6,321 nucleotides of DNA from positions 1 to 6,321 of the forward strand of contig CALPSU020000151.1 in assembly GCA_943326315.2 (NCBI GenBank). Direction: 5' to 3'. A program made the translations under genes and the position numbers. This DNA is from Chryseobacterium gleum (GTDB lineage Bacteria; Bacteroidota; Bacteroidia; Flavobacteriales_D; Crocinitomicaceae). Within the stretch, counting starts at the first letter, position 1. Each line of letters opens with the position of its first letter. The notes under the pieces are model-generated. The model saw nothing but the letters and a program-made list of their open reading frames with translations, was not told the DNA's origin and made no database searches. This document shows positions 1 through 6,170 of the stretch, piece after piece.

Positions 1-1246
1 ACGTAAAAAGAACTGTAATATCTCCTGTCATTTTCACATAATCAATGAACTGAGCAAGAGTTGCCGTAGTGTCGCTATTTATGCTTTCAACCATTATATT
101 GGTAATAGGATCAAGAATAATTACATCAGGTTTAAATTCTTTAATTTTTGTTTTTATCGACATTATATGCAATTCAAAATTTTGCAAAATTGGTCTTGCG
201 AAATAAAACTTTAAATGCCCTGTTTCTAAAAATGAATTTAATGGGAAATCGATTGCCCCCATATCTCTAATTAACTGACTTGGGGATTCTTCAAAAGTGC
301 AATACATACATCGTTTATTGTTTCTGCAAGTATTAACTGCAAAAGCTGTAGCAAAACTTGTCTTTCCAGTTCCTGCAGCTCCAGCTATGAGAATACTACT
401 TCCTACATAATAGCCTTTGTTTTCTAGCATTTTGTCCATTTCAATAATTCCAGTAGAAATACGTTCATTACTTACTTTCTGTTGAGGTTCTTCCTCTATT
501 AATGGATAAAGAATAATGCCTTTTCGGTTAATTATAAATGGATATTCATTGGTGTTATGTTCTGATCCTCTATATTTTACAACACGCATCCTTCTTGTTG
601 CAATCTGATTGGATACTCGGTTGTTTAGTTCAATAACACAATCGGCAATTGCTTCTTCCAAACCCATTCGCGTAAGTTGTGTTTTGCCAATTTCAGCAGT
701 TATTATTGCTGTTATTTCTTTTTCCTTTAACCAATTAAACAGTCTTTTAATTTCTCCTCGAAGAATATTACTATCAAGTCCCGAAAAAAGTGTATCCAAT
801 GAATCAAGAACGATACGTTTCGCTTTTACTTTTTCTATAGCTTGTTCAATCCTTACAAATAAACCGTCAATATTATATTTACCAGTTACTTGTGTTGCTT
901 CGTGACCAATATATAAATTCTCTATGTATAATTTTTTTTCATTAATCAGTGTCTCTAAATCATAACCAAGCGTATATAAATTGAGTTGTAATTCCTCTTT
1001 TTTCTCCTCGAAAGTCATAAACACACCAGGTTCATCGTAGGATAAAACCCCATTTACTATACACGCCATTGAAATTACTGTTTTACCAGAACCAATTGCT
1101 CCAACCACTAATGTAGTCCTATTTTTAGGGATGCCTCCAAAAGTGATATCATCCAACCCAACAATTCCTGTTAAAGTTTTTAATAAAGTGGGTTTACAAT
1201 TATTAGAATTATTTATTTCATCCTTTTGAATTATTTTATTTTCCAT
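1..1246 (-). CDS. kaiC: KaiC-family double-domain ATPase, C-terminus cut by window edge
   Basis: This is a RecA/RAD55-type ATPase with two tandem KaiC domains. I translated it by hand from the ATG at 1246; 415 codons run open to the left edge. Domain CI (about residues 20-250) has Walker A GAIGSGKT (49-56), the catalytic glutamate pair in TFEE (E80, E81) and Walker B IVLD (D148). Domain CII (about 260 onward) has Walker A GAAGTGKT (289-296), TFEE (E319, E320) and Walker B IILD (D379), followed by P rather than the S usual in cyanobacterial KaiC. The linker has the KaiC-like pattern NEYPFII then ILYPL. Cyanobacterial KaiC is about 519 residues, so roughly the last 100 are missing here, including the segment that would carry the paired Ser/Thr autophosphorylation sites. 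In cyanobacteria KaiC is the clock ATPase. In other bacteria its homologues are usually thought to work with histidine kinases or in stress signalling, so a clock role is not implied. No kaiA or kaiB is visible. The family call is firm; the role is unknown. Confidence 0.93.
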   Translation of the reverse strand, partial: MENKIIQKDEINNSNNCKPTLLKTLTGIVGLDDITFGGIPKNRTTLVVGAIGSGKTVISMACIVNGVLSYDEPGVFMTFEEKKEELQLNLYTLGYDLETLINEKKLYIENLYIGHEATQVTGKYNIDGLFVRIEQAIEKVKAKRIVLDSLDTLFSGLDSNILRGEIKRLFNWLKEKEITAIITAEIGKTQLTRMGLEEAIADCVIELNNRVSNQIATRRMRVVKYRGSEHNTNEYPFIINRKGIILYPLIEEEPQQKVSNERISTGIIEMDKMLENKGYYVGSSILIAGAAGTGKTSFATAFAVNTCRNNKRCMYCTFEESPSQLIRDMGAIDFPLNSFLETGHLKFYFARPILQNFELHIMSIKTKIKEFKPDVIILDPITNIMVESINSDTTATLAQFIDYVKMTGDITVLFT

Positions 1247-1300
1247 TTCTTTACTTATTTGTCAGATTTTGAGAAATATAAATTGTCTTTCTCATTCGTT

Positions 1301-1308
1301 CAAATGTA
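1301..1308 (-). promoter_or_regulatory. Candidate -7 promoter element for kaiC
   Basis: On the minus strand this reads TACATTTG, an exact match to the Bacteroidota -7 consensus TAnnTTTG. It would start transcription near 1294 and leave a leader of about 48 bases before the kaiC ATG. I see no good TTG/TTTG -33 element upstream. It lies just past the stop of the small ORF that follows glpD, so it would let kaiC be expressed separately from the glycerol genes. Confidence 0.5.
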
Positions 1309-1321
1309 ATCTCAGAAAAAT

Positions 1322-1435
1322 TTATCTTAAATAACTAAATACAAATATTATAGTGATTGTAATCAGTGAAATAGGTTTGGTTATAGCACTTTCTAAATTG
1401 GAATTAGGTAAAGAATCTTTATAAGAAATGCTCAT
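1322..1435 (-). CDS. Possible 37-residue single-pass membrane microprotein
   Basis: A short ATG-to-TAA ORF begins 12 bases after the glpD stop codon on the same strand. The N-terminal half is polar (MSISYKDSLPNSNLES). Residues 22-36 are a hydrophobic stretch rich in I, T, L, V and F, and the last residue is Arg. This could be one short tail-anchored membrane segment. The close spacing to glpD would suit translation on the glp transcript. I do not recognise the protein. Against it, the ORF is very short, lacks a Shine-Dalgarno sequence (normal for this phylum) and lies in AT-rich DNA where Ile/Phe/Leu-rich ORFs arise by chance. It does not look like any part of a GlpF facilitator. Existence is uncertain. 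Confidence 0.27.
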   Translation of the reverse strand: MSISYKDSLPNSNLESAITKPISLITITIIFVFSYLR

Positions 1436-1447
1436 ATAAGATTTTTT

Positions 1448-3091
1448 TTATTTTTCAGCAATTTCAATTGCTTTTTCAAGCTCAGTAAAAAAAGTTTCTG
1501 AAACTTCCAATTCCCAATTTAATATACTTTGCATATATAATATAACTTCACTTTTATTCTCTTTAACTTCTGCTATGTTAAAATATAAAGCTCCTGTCCT
1601 TCTTATGAAAAAATCAGTAGGTTTATAACACATTTCCTCTTCAATGCAAAATGTCAATTGTACTCGGATAAACAGAGAAAGAGGGGAGGAGTCAACTTTT
1701 ATTTTTTTAGCAATTAAATATATTGAATCTATATTCGAACCATATCTATTAACTAATGTATGGATTTCTTCAGATTCAAATCCAAGTTCTAGTCCAAGTT
1801 TTATTTTTGAATTTAGAAATGTATCGAAATCCATTTCATTCGAAAATTTCCCTCCTGAAAGTAGTATGTTTTGGGTCGTGCATTTAGGAATATTTTTTCC
1901 AGTTTCACCTTTTATCTTTTTTGATATTGTGTCAACTACTCGTTCTGCCATTTTTCTATATCCAGTCAATTTCCCTCCAGCAATGGTTAAAAGTCCAGAT
2001 TTTGAATGAAACATTTCATCTTTACGTGAAATTTCTGAAGGTCCTTTTCCCGGTTTTTGTATTAAAGGTCGGATACCAGCCCAAGAAGATTCAATATCTG
2101 AATTACGGATACTTAATGAAGGAAAAATAGAGGAAATACAATTTAATAAATATTCTCTATCTTCTCTAGTGATTGATGGATTAACAATATCTCCGTCGTA
2201 AAATGTATCTGTAGTGCCAATGTATGTTTTTCCTTCCCTTGGGATTATAAAAACCATTCTTTTATCTGGAGTATCAAAATATAAAGAATGTTTTATCGGT
2301 ATTTTTTCAGAATCAATTACAATATGAACTCCTTTTGTGATGTGTAATTTATGATCGATATTTGATTTGTCAAGATCATCTATTTCATCTATCCAAGGTC
2401 CAGCAGCGTTTACAAAATAGTTTGCTTTAATTTCAAAAGTAGATTGAGTAAATTCATCTTGTGCATTTATTCCTGTAATTTTATCATTTTCATATACAAA
2501 TTCAGTTGCTTTTAAATAATTTAATGCAGTTGCACCTCTGTTCACAGCTTCTTTTATTACTTCAATCGTAAGTCGGGCATCGTCGGTTCTATATTCATAA
2601 AAGGATATTCCTCCTAACAAAACATCTTGTCGAAATAAAGGTTCTGCCTTCATAGTTTCCTCTCTAGTAAGAACTTTATGCCATTCTTCTTTTTTAACAC
2701 CTGCCAACCATTCATAGATCCACATTCCTATTTTTGCTGACCAAATGCTTAGTGAACCATCTTTAACAATTGGTAATAGCATTGCTTCAGGTTTGGTAAT
2801 GTGTGGAGCAATACGATGAACAATAGCACGTTCTTTTCCCACTTCAGCTACTAGTTTCAATTCAAATTGTTTCAAATATCTCAATCCGCCATGCACTAAT
2901 TTAGTAGATCTACTAGATGTTCCAGCGGCAAAATCTTGCATCTCAACTAGAGCAACTTTTAAACCTCGAGCAGTTGCATCTAAGGCAATACCAACACCAG
3001 TTATTCCTCCTCCAATTATCAATAAATCATACTTTGTATTCGCTAATTCATGAATAATGGTGTTTCTATTTTTAGCTGAAAAATTATTCAT
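1448..3091 (-). CDS. glpD: Aerobic glycerol-3-phosphate dehydrogenase (FAD-dependent)
   Basis: GlpD oxidises sn-glycerol 3-phosphate to dihydroxyacetone phosphate and passes electrons through FAD to membrane quinone; it is a peripheral protein of the inner membrane face. The 547-residue product is full length for the family. The N-terminal Rossmann FAD motif is GGGITGVG (27-34), with the ribose-binding acidic residue at E50. The family signature GTSSRSTKLVHGGLRYL spans 57-73. Further landmarks are YRTDDARL (167-174), NAAGPW (228-233), IGTTDT (291-296), GIRPL (339-343, substrate-site Arg) and GGKLTGYRK (372-380). The C-terminal helical domain carries PTDFFIRRTGALYF (491-504). Signature segments resemble the Bacillus-type GlpD more than the E. 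coli enzyme, a form I recall in other Bacteroidota too. The gene follows glpK after 8 bases, so the two are almost certainly co-transcribed. The ATG at 3091 gives the usual short N-terminal lead before the FAD motif. Confidence 0.97.
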   Translation of the reverse strand: MNNFSAKNRNTIIHELANTKYDLLIIGGGITGVGIALDATARGLKVALVEMQDFAAGTSSRSTKLVHGGLRYLKQFELKLVAEVGKERAIVHRIAPHITKPEAMLLPIVKDGSLSIWSAKIGMWIYEWLAGVKKEEWHKVLTREETMKAEPLFRQDVLLGGISFYEYRTDDARLTIEVIKEAVNRGATALNYLKATEFVYENDKITGINAQDEFTQSTFEIKANYFVNAAGPWIDEIDDLDKSNIDHKLHITKGVHIVIDSEKIPIKHSLYFDTPDKRMVFIIPREGKTYIGTTDTFYDGDIVNPSITREDREYLLNCISSIFPSLSIRNSDIESSWAGIRPLIQKPGKGPSEISRKDEMFHSKSGLLTIAGGKLTGYRKMAERVVDTISKKIKGETGKNIPKCTTQNILLSGGKFSNEMDFDTFLNSKIKLGLELGFESEEIHTLVNRYGSNIDSIYLIAKKIKVDSSPLSLFIRVQLTFCIEEEMCYKPTDFFIRRTGALYFNIAEVKENKSEVILYMQSILNWELEVSETFFTELEKAIEIAEK

Positions 3092-3099
3092 GAGATTAT

Positions 3100-4599
3100 T
3101 TATTTAATCGGTTTAAATACTTGTGCAGCCTCAATTGCTAATTGCCATCCTTTATACAACGAAATAACTTTTTCTTCAGATAAATTTGGTGTAAAGGATC
3201 TATTTATTAACCATTGTTTAGAAATTTCTTCTTTATCCTTCCAAAAGCCAACCGCTAAACCTGCAAGATATGCTGCACCTAAAGCTGTTGTTTCTGAAAC
3301 GATAGGTCTTTCAACGATTGTATTTAAAATATCTGCCTGAAATTGCATTAAAAAGTTGTTGTTTGATGCGCCTCCGTCAACTCTTAAACTTTTTAATTTT
3401 ATTCCTGACTCTTTTTCCATCGCAGAGATTACATCCTTTGTTTGATATGCCATGGATTCTAAAGTTGCCCTGGTAATTTGAGCTTGAGAAGTTCCTCTGG
3501 TTAATCCGAAAATTGCACCTCTTACTTCGCTGTCCCAATATGGAGTGCCTAATCCTACAAATGCAGGAACAACATAAACTCCATCTGAAGAAACAATGCT
3601 TTCAGCTATAACTTCGCTTTCCATGGAGTCTTTAAAAAAATGTAAATCGTCTCTTAACCATTGAATTGCAGAACCAGCTACAAATACGCTTCCTTCTAAA
3701 GCATATTCAATTTGACCGTCAATTCCCCAAGCAATAGTAGTTAGTAGACCATTTTGAGAACGAACAGCTTTACTTCCTGTATTCATCAACATAAAACAAC
3801 CTGTTCCGTATGTGTTTTTAACTTCTCCTTCCTTAAAACACGTTTGACCAAATAATGCAGCCTGTTGATCTCCTGCAATTCCTGAAATTGGAATTTTAAA
3901 ATCTTTGAAAATAGAAGTATTAGTATATCCATATATTTCAGAGGAATTTTTCACTTCGGGAAGCAAGGTTGCAGGAATTGTCATAATTTCTAACAATTCA
4001 GTATCCCAACATAATTCATGAATGTTAAATAATAATGTTCTAGAAGCATTGCTATAATCAGTGACATGAGATTTTCCTCCAGTTAATTTCCATACTAACC
4101 AAGTGTCAATAGTTCCAAATAATAATCCATTGTTATTTGCTTTTTCTCTTGCTCCATCTACGTTATCTAAAATCCAATTTAATTTTGTTCCAGAAAAATA
4201 GGCATCAATAAGTAATCCTGTTTTATCTCGCACCATTTCCTCATATCCTAACCTTTTTAGTTTAGAACAAATGTCAATGGATTGTCTAGATTGCCATACG
4301 ATAGCGTTATAAATAGGCATCCCTGTTTCTTTATCCCAAACCAAGGTTGTTTCTCTTTGATTTGTGATTCCAATTGCTGCTATTTCTTCAGGTGAGTATT
4401 TATTAAATATTTCTTTTACAACTTCTTCAACGCTTGCCCAAATTTCTAAAGCATTATGCTCAACCCAACTTGCTTGAGGGAAGTATTGTGTAAATTCTTT
4501 TTGAGCGATATAAACAACTTCTCCAGATTTATTGAATAATATCGCTCTGCTACTTGTTGTTCCTTGATCTATTGATAAGATGTATTTTTTATTTCCCAT
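3100..4599 (-). CDS. glpK: Glycerol kinase
   Basis: GlpK transfers phosphate from ATP to glycerol, giving sn-glycerol 3-phosphate and trapping it in the cytoplasm. The 499-residue product is full length for this FGGY-family kinase. It has the N-terminal phosphate loop DQGTTSSR (11-18), glycerol-site residues R82 and E83 in GITNQRE, W102 and Y134, and the catalytic Asp D244 in IAGDQQAALFGQ (241-252). The second ATP-site motif is TYGTGCF (264-270), and the C-terminal FGGY signature region is around RVDGGASNN (406-414). By my alignment from memory, the loop just before P237 lacks both the Gly/Arg pair that binds fructose 1,6-bisphosphate in E. coli (D233 and K235 here) and the His phosphorylated by HPr in enterococci (I230 here). 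It is the first gene of the operon with glpD. The ATG at 4599 is preceded by an A-rich stretch with no Shine-Dalgarno sequence. Confidence 0.98.
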   Translation of the reverse strand: MGNKKYILSIDQGTTSSRAILFNKSGEVVYIAQKEFTQYFPQASWVEHNALEIWASVEEVVKEIFNKYSPEEIAAIGITNQRETTLVWDKETGMPIYNAIVWQSRQSIDICSKLKRLGYEEMVRDKTGLLIDAYFSGTKLNWILDNVDGAREKANNNGLLFGTIDTWLVWKLTGGKSHVTDYSNASRTLLFNIHELCWDTELLEIMTIPATLLPEVKNSSEIYGYTNTSIFKDFKIPISGIAGDQQAALFGQTCFKEGEVKNTYGTGCFMLMNTGSKAVRSQNGLLTTIAWGIDGQIEYALEGSVFVAGSAIQWLRDDLHFFKDSMESEVIAESIVSSDGVYVVPAFVGLGTPYWDSEVRGAIFGLTRGTSQAQITRATLESMAYQTKDVISAMEKESGIKLKSLRVDGGASNNNFLMQFQADILNTIVERPIVSETTALGAAYLAGLAVGFWKDKEEISKQWLINRSFTPNLSEEKVISLYKGWQLAIEAAQVFKPIK

Positions 4600-4633
4600 T
4601 TAATTTTTAATTTTCAAGGATTATATTTTATGC

Positions 4634-4641
4634 CAAACATA
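4634..4641 (-). promoter_or_regulatory. Candidate -7 promoter element for the glpK-glpD operon
   Basis: On the minus strand this reads TATGTTTG, an exact match to TAnnTTTG. The predicted start of transcription is near 4627, leaving a leader of about 28 bases before glpK. No clear -33 element is visible at the expected distance, so an activator may be needed. I see no obvious dyad operator around it. Confidence 0.55.
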
Positions 4642-4822
4642 GATTCTTTTATTAAAATAGCTAATAAATATCTGATTTCAGAAAGTTTATATTAAAAAAA
4701 GAAATGTATATTTAAATTCGGAATAAATAGAGCTTTAAAAACTTTTTTTGTTCAAATAACTTCTTAACATTTCATTGTTTAGCAGTATTTCCATTAAATC
4801 AAAATCTGTTTCCGTTTTTTAT

Positions 4823-4830
4823 TATATTTG
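4823..4830 (+). promoter_or_regulatory. Candidate -7 promoter element for the small lipoprotein gene
   Basis: TATATTTG is an exact match to the TAnnTTTG consensus. Transcription would begin near 4837, giving a leader of about 47 bases before the ATG at 4884. It faces away from the glpK promoter candidate, with about 180 bases between the two -7 boxes. The -33 position is degenerate. Confidence 0.5.
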
Positions 4831-4883
4831 CCTACAATGTTTTAAAATTATTCACAGACTAAAAAATATATATTTTGATCAAA

Positions 4884-5135
4884 ATGTTACGCATATTGTC
4901 ACTTTTACTGCTTCTTTTTTTAGGAATCCAATGTGCATCAAAACCATACCAACCAAATTATAATCAACACACTAGTCATAATGACATTGTAAAATCAAGA
5001 AATAGAATTGTTCAAAATCATGCAGATGATGAAATAAGACGTTCAAATCTTCAACGTAAACGTGCTCGAAAAGATAGACAAGCTAAGAAAACACAAAGAA
5101 AAGCTGAGAAATATTCTAAAAAATTAATTAAATAA
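4884..5135 (+). CDS. Small probable lipoprotein with a strongly basic C-terminus, function unknown
   Basis: I prefer the ATG at 4884 (83 residues) to the in-frame TTG at 4875, which would add three residues (M-I-K) before the signal. Residues 1-16 form a signal peptide: one Arg, then a run of Leu/Ile/Phe, ending LGIQ before C17. A lipidated Cys at 17 is plausible, although Gly at -3 and Gln at -1 are atypical for a lipobox. The mature 66 residues start with a polar, Asn/Tyr/His-containing stretch. They then become a charged segment with repeated RKR, KK and RK clusters. I count 11 Lys and 9 Arg against 6 Asp/Glu in the mature part, a net charge near +14. No Cys pairs or repeats are present. 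Such a tail could bind peptidoglycan, lipopolysaccharide or nucleic acid, but that is only inference. I do not recognise a family. It has its own candidate promoter and an inverted repeat at its stop, so it is probably transcribed alone. Confidence 0.75.
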   Translation: MLRILSLLLLLFLGIQCASKPYQPNYNQHTSHNDIVKSRNRIVQNHADDEIRRSNLQRKRARKDRQAKKTQRKAEKYSKKLIK

Positions 5136-5146
5136 TTTTTTAGAAT
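5113..5146 (+). terminator. AT-only inverted repeat overlapping the lipoprotein gene's stop codon
   Basis: The arms 5113-5126 (ATTCTAAAAAATTA) and 5133-5146 (TAATTTTTTAGAAT) are perfectly complementary over 14 bases, with a 6-base loop ATTAAA. The TAA stop at 5133-5135 is the start of the right arm. The stem has only one G-C pair and the following TTCAATTT is a poor U-tract, though the right arm itself contains six T. It may be an AT-rich intrinsic terminator or a 3'-end stabilising hairpin. Confidence 0.45.
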
Positions 5147-5190
5147 TTCAATTTACTATTTCCAATTTTTCATTTTATGAATTTAAGCTT

Positions 5191-5198
5191 TACTTTTG
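5191..5198 (+). promoter_or_regulatory. Candidate -7 promoter element for fabD
   Basis: TACTTTTG is an exact match to TAnnTTTG. The predicted start is near 5205, leaving about 22 bases before the fabD ATG at 5227. It lies downstream of the inverted repeat at 5113-5146, which would fit independent expression of fabD. No convincing -33 element is seen. Confidence 0.5.
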
Positions 5199-5226
5199 TA
5201 GGACAATAAATCAATATAAATAATTT

Positions 5227-6111
5227 ATGAAAGCATACGTATTTCCTGGCCAAGGCGCACAATTTACAGGTATGGGCAAAGATCTATATGACAATTCATC
5301 CTTAGCAAAGGAGATGTTTAATAGAGCAAATGAAGTACTTGGATTTGATATAGTGAAAATAATGTTCGAAGGTTCTGATGAAGAATTAAAACAAACTAAA
5401 GTTACTCAACCCGCAATATTTTTACATTCTACAATTTTAGCAGCTTGTTTAGGTGATTCTTTTCAACCGGATATGGTTGCTGGTCATTCATTAGGTGAGT
5501 TTTCAGCTTTGGTTGCAAATGGTACTCTTAATTTTGAAGATGCTTTGAAATTAGTATATCAAAGAGCTTTAGCTATGCAAAAAGCATGTGAGATTGTACC
5601 TTCAACAATGGCGGCCATATTAGGATTGGAAGATGAAGTAGTCGAGAAAATTTGTGCTGAAATAAATGGAGTTGTTGTTGCTGCAAATTATAATTGTCCT
5701 GGTCAATTAGTAATTTCAGGTTCTATTCCGGCTGTGGAAGAAGCTTGTGCTAAACTTACTGAAGCAGGAGCTAAAAGAGCTTTGCTTTTACCTGTTGGAG
5801 GAGCATTTCACTCTCCTTTAATGGAGCCCGCTAGAGAAGAATTGGCAGCAGCAATTGAGAAAACACATTTTAATAATCCAAAATGCCCAATATATCAGAA
5901 TGTTACTGCTTCAGCAGTTTCAAATCCTGAGGAAATCAAAAGAAATTTAGTTTCACAATTGACAGCACCTGTTCGTTGGACTCAAACGATGAATCAGATG
6001 ATTGCTGACGGAGCTTTAGAAGTTATTGAAGTTGGTCCAGGAAAAGTATTACAAGGATTATTTAAAAAAGTAGACAGATCATTTCCTTGCTCTAGTGCGT
6101 CAATAGAATAA
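5227..6111 (+). CDS. fabD: Malonyl-CoA:acyl carrier protein transacylase
   Basis: FabD moves the malonyl group from CoA to the phosphopantetheine arm of acyl carrier protein, making the extender unit for type II fatty acid synthesis in the cytoplasm. The 294-residue product is a little shorter than the usual 300-310. The N-terminal FPGQGAQ motif (6-12) supplies the oxyanion-hole Gln. The nucleophile is S88 in GHSLG (86-90), the malonyl-carboxylate Arg is R113 in YQRALAMQ, and the catalytic His is H195 in GGAFHSPLM. The late motif QLTAPVRW (244-251) and the closing EVGPGKVLQGL (268-278) are also present, so the enzyme should be active. It stands alone here, without fabH, fabG or acpP next to it, and is bracketed by its own candidate promoter and terminator. 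The start is fixed by the motif position: the core begins within five residues of the ATG. Confidence 0.98.
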   Translation: MKAYVFPGQGAQFTGMGKDLYDNSSLAKEMFNRANEVLGFDIVKIMFEGSDEELKQTKVTQPAIFLHSTILAACLGDSFQPDMVAGHSLGEFSALVANGTLNFEDALKLVYQRALAMQKACEIVPSTMAAILGLEDEVVEKICAEINGVVVAANYNCPGQLVISGSIPAVEEACAKLTEAGAKRALLLPVGGAFHSPLMEPAREELAAAIEKTHFNNPKCPIYQNVTASAVSNPEEIKRNLVSQLTAPVRWTQTMNQMIADGALEVIEVGPGKVLQGLFKKVDRSFPCSSASIE

Positions 6112-6136
6112 TAATCAAATTTATATTTTCTGAATG

Positions 6137-6170
6137 AGCCTCCATCTAACTTTTAAATGGAGGTTTTTTT
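6137..6170 (+). terminator. Intrinsic terminator after fabD
   Basis: CCTCCAT (6139-6145) pairs perfectly with ATGGAGG (6157-6163) across an 11-base loop and is followed by seven T (6164-6170). The stem can extend outward by a G-U wobble and an A-U pair. It starts about 25 bases after the fabD stop. In the opposite direction the hairpin is followed by CTCATTC and not by a T run, so it should work mainly for fabD. Confidence 0.88.

Noticed and set aside
609..905. 98-residue plus-strand ORF
   Set aside because: It is antisense to the CI domain of kaiC, whose minus-strand frame has clear ATPase motifs. It has no recognisable domain of its own.
1415..1450. Possible hairpin ATCTTTAT/ATATAAGAT followed by a T run (plus strand)
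   Set aside because: The stem is short, AT-only and imperfect. The T run is on the plus strand, where there is no gene to terminate; on the glpD strand it has no U-tract after the hairpin.
1644..2130. Two overlapping plus-strand ORFs (1644-2009 and 1921-2130)
   Set aside because: Both lie antisense to the C-terminal part of glpD, which is unmistakable on the minus strand. Their low-complexity Ser/Phe composition is typical of shadow frames.
1..4599. Idea that kaiC, glpD and glpK form one new metabolic-clock system
   Set aside because: They share a strand, but a 201-base spacer with its own promoter candidate separates kaiC, and glpK-glpD is a standard pair. The link is adjacency only.
4642..4822. 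Search of the divergent glpK/lipoprotein intergenic region for a riboswitch, operator or small RNA
   Set aside because: Only AT-rich sequence with short chance repeats is visible. I found no GC-containing stem, conserved riboswitch core or clean dyad.
4775..4963. 62-residue plus-strand ORF overlapping the lipoprotein gene
   Set aside because: It starts at a TTG, spans the promoter candidate and overlaps the better-supported lipoprotein frame, which has a signal peptide and an ATG.
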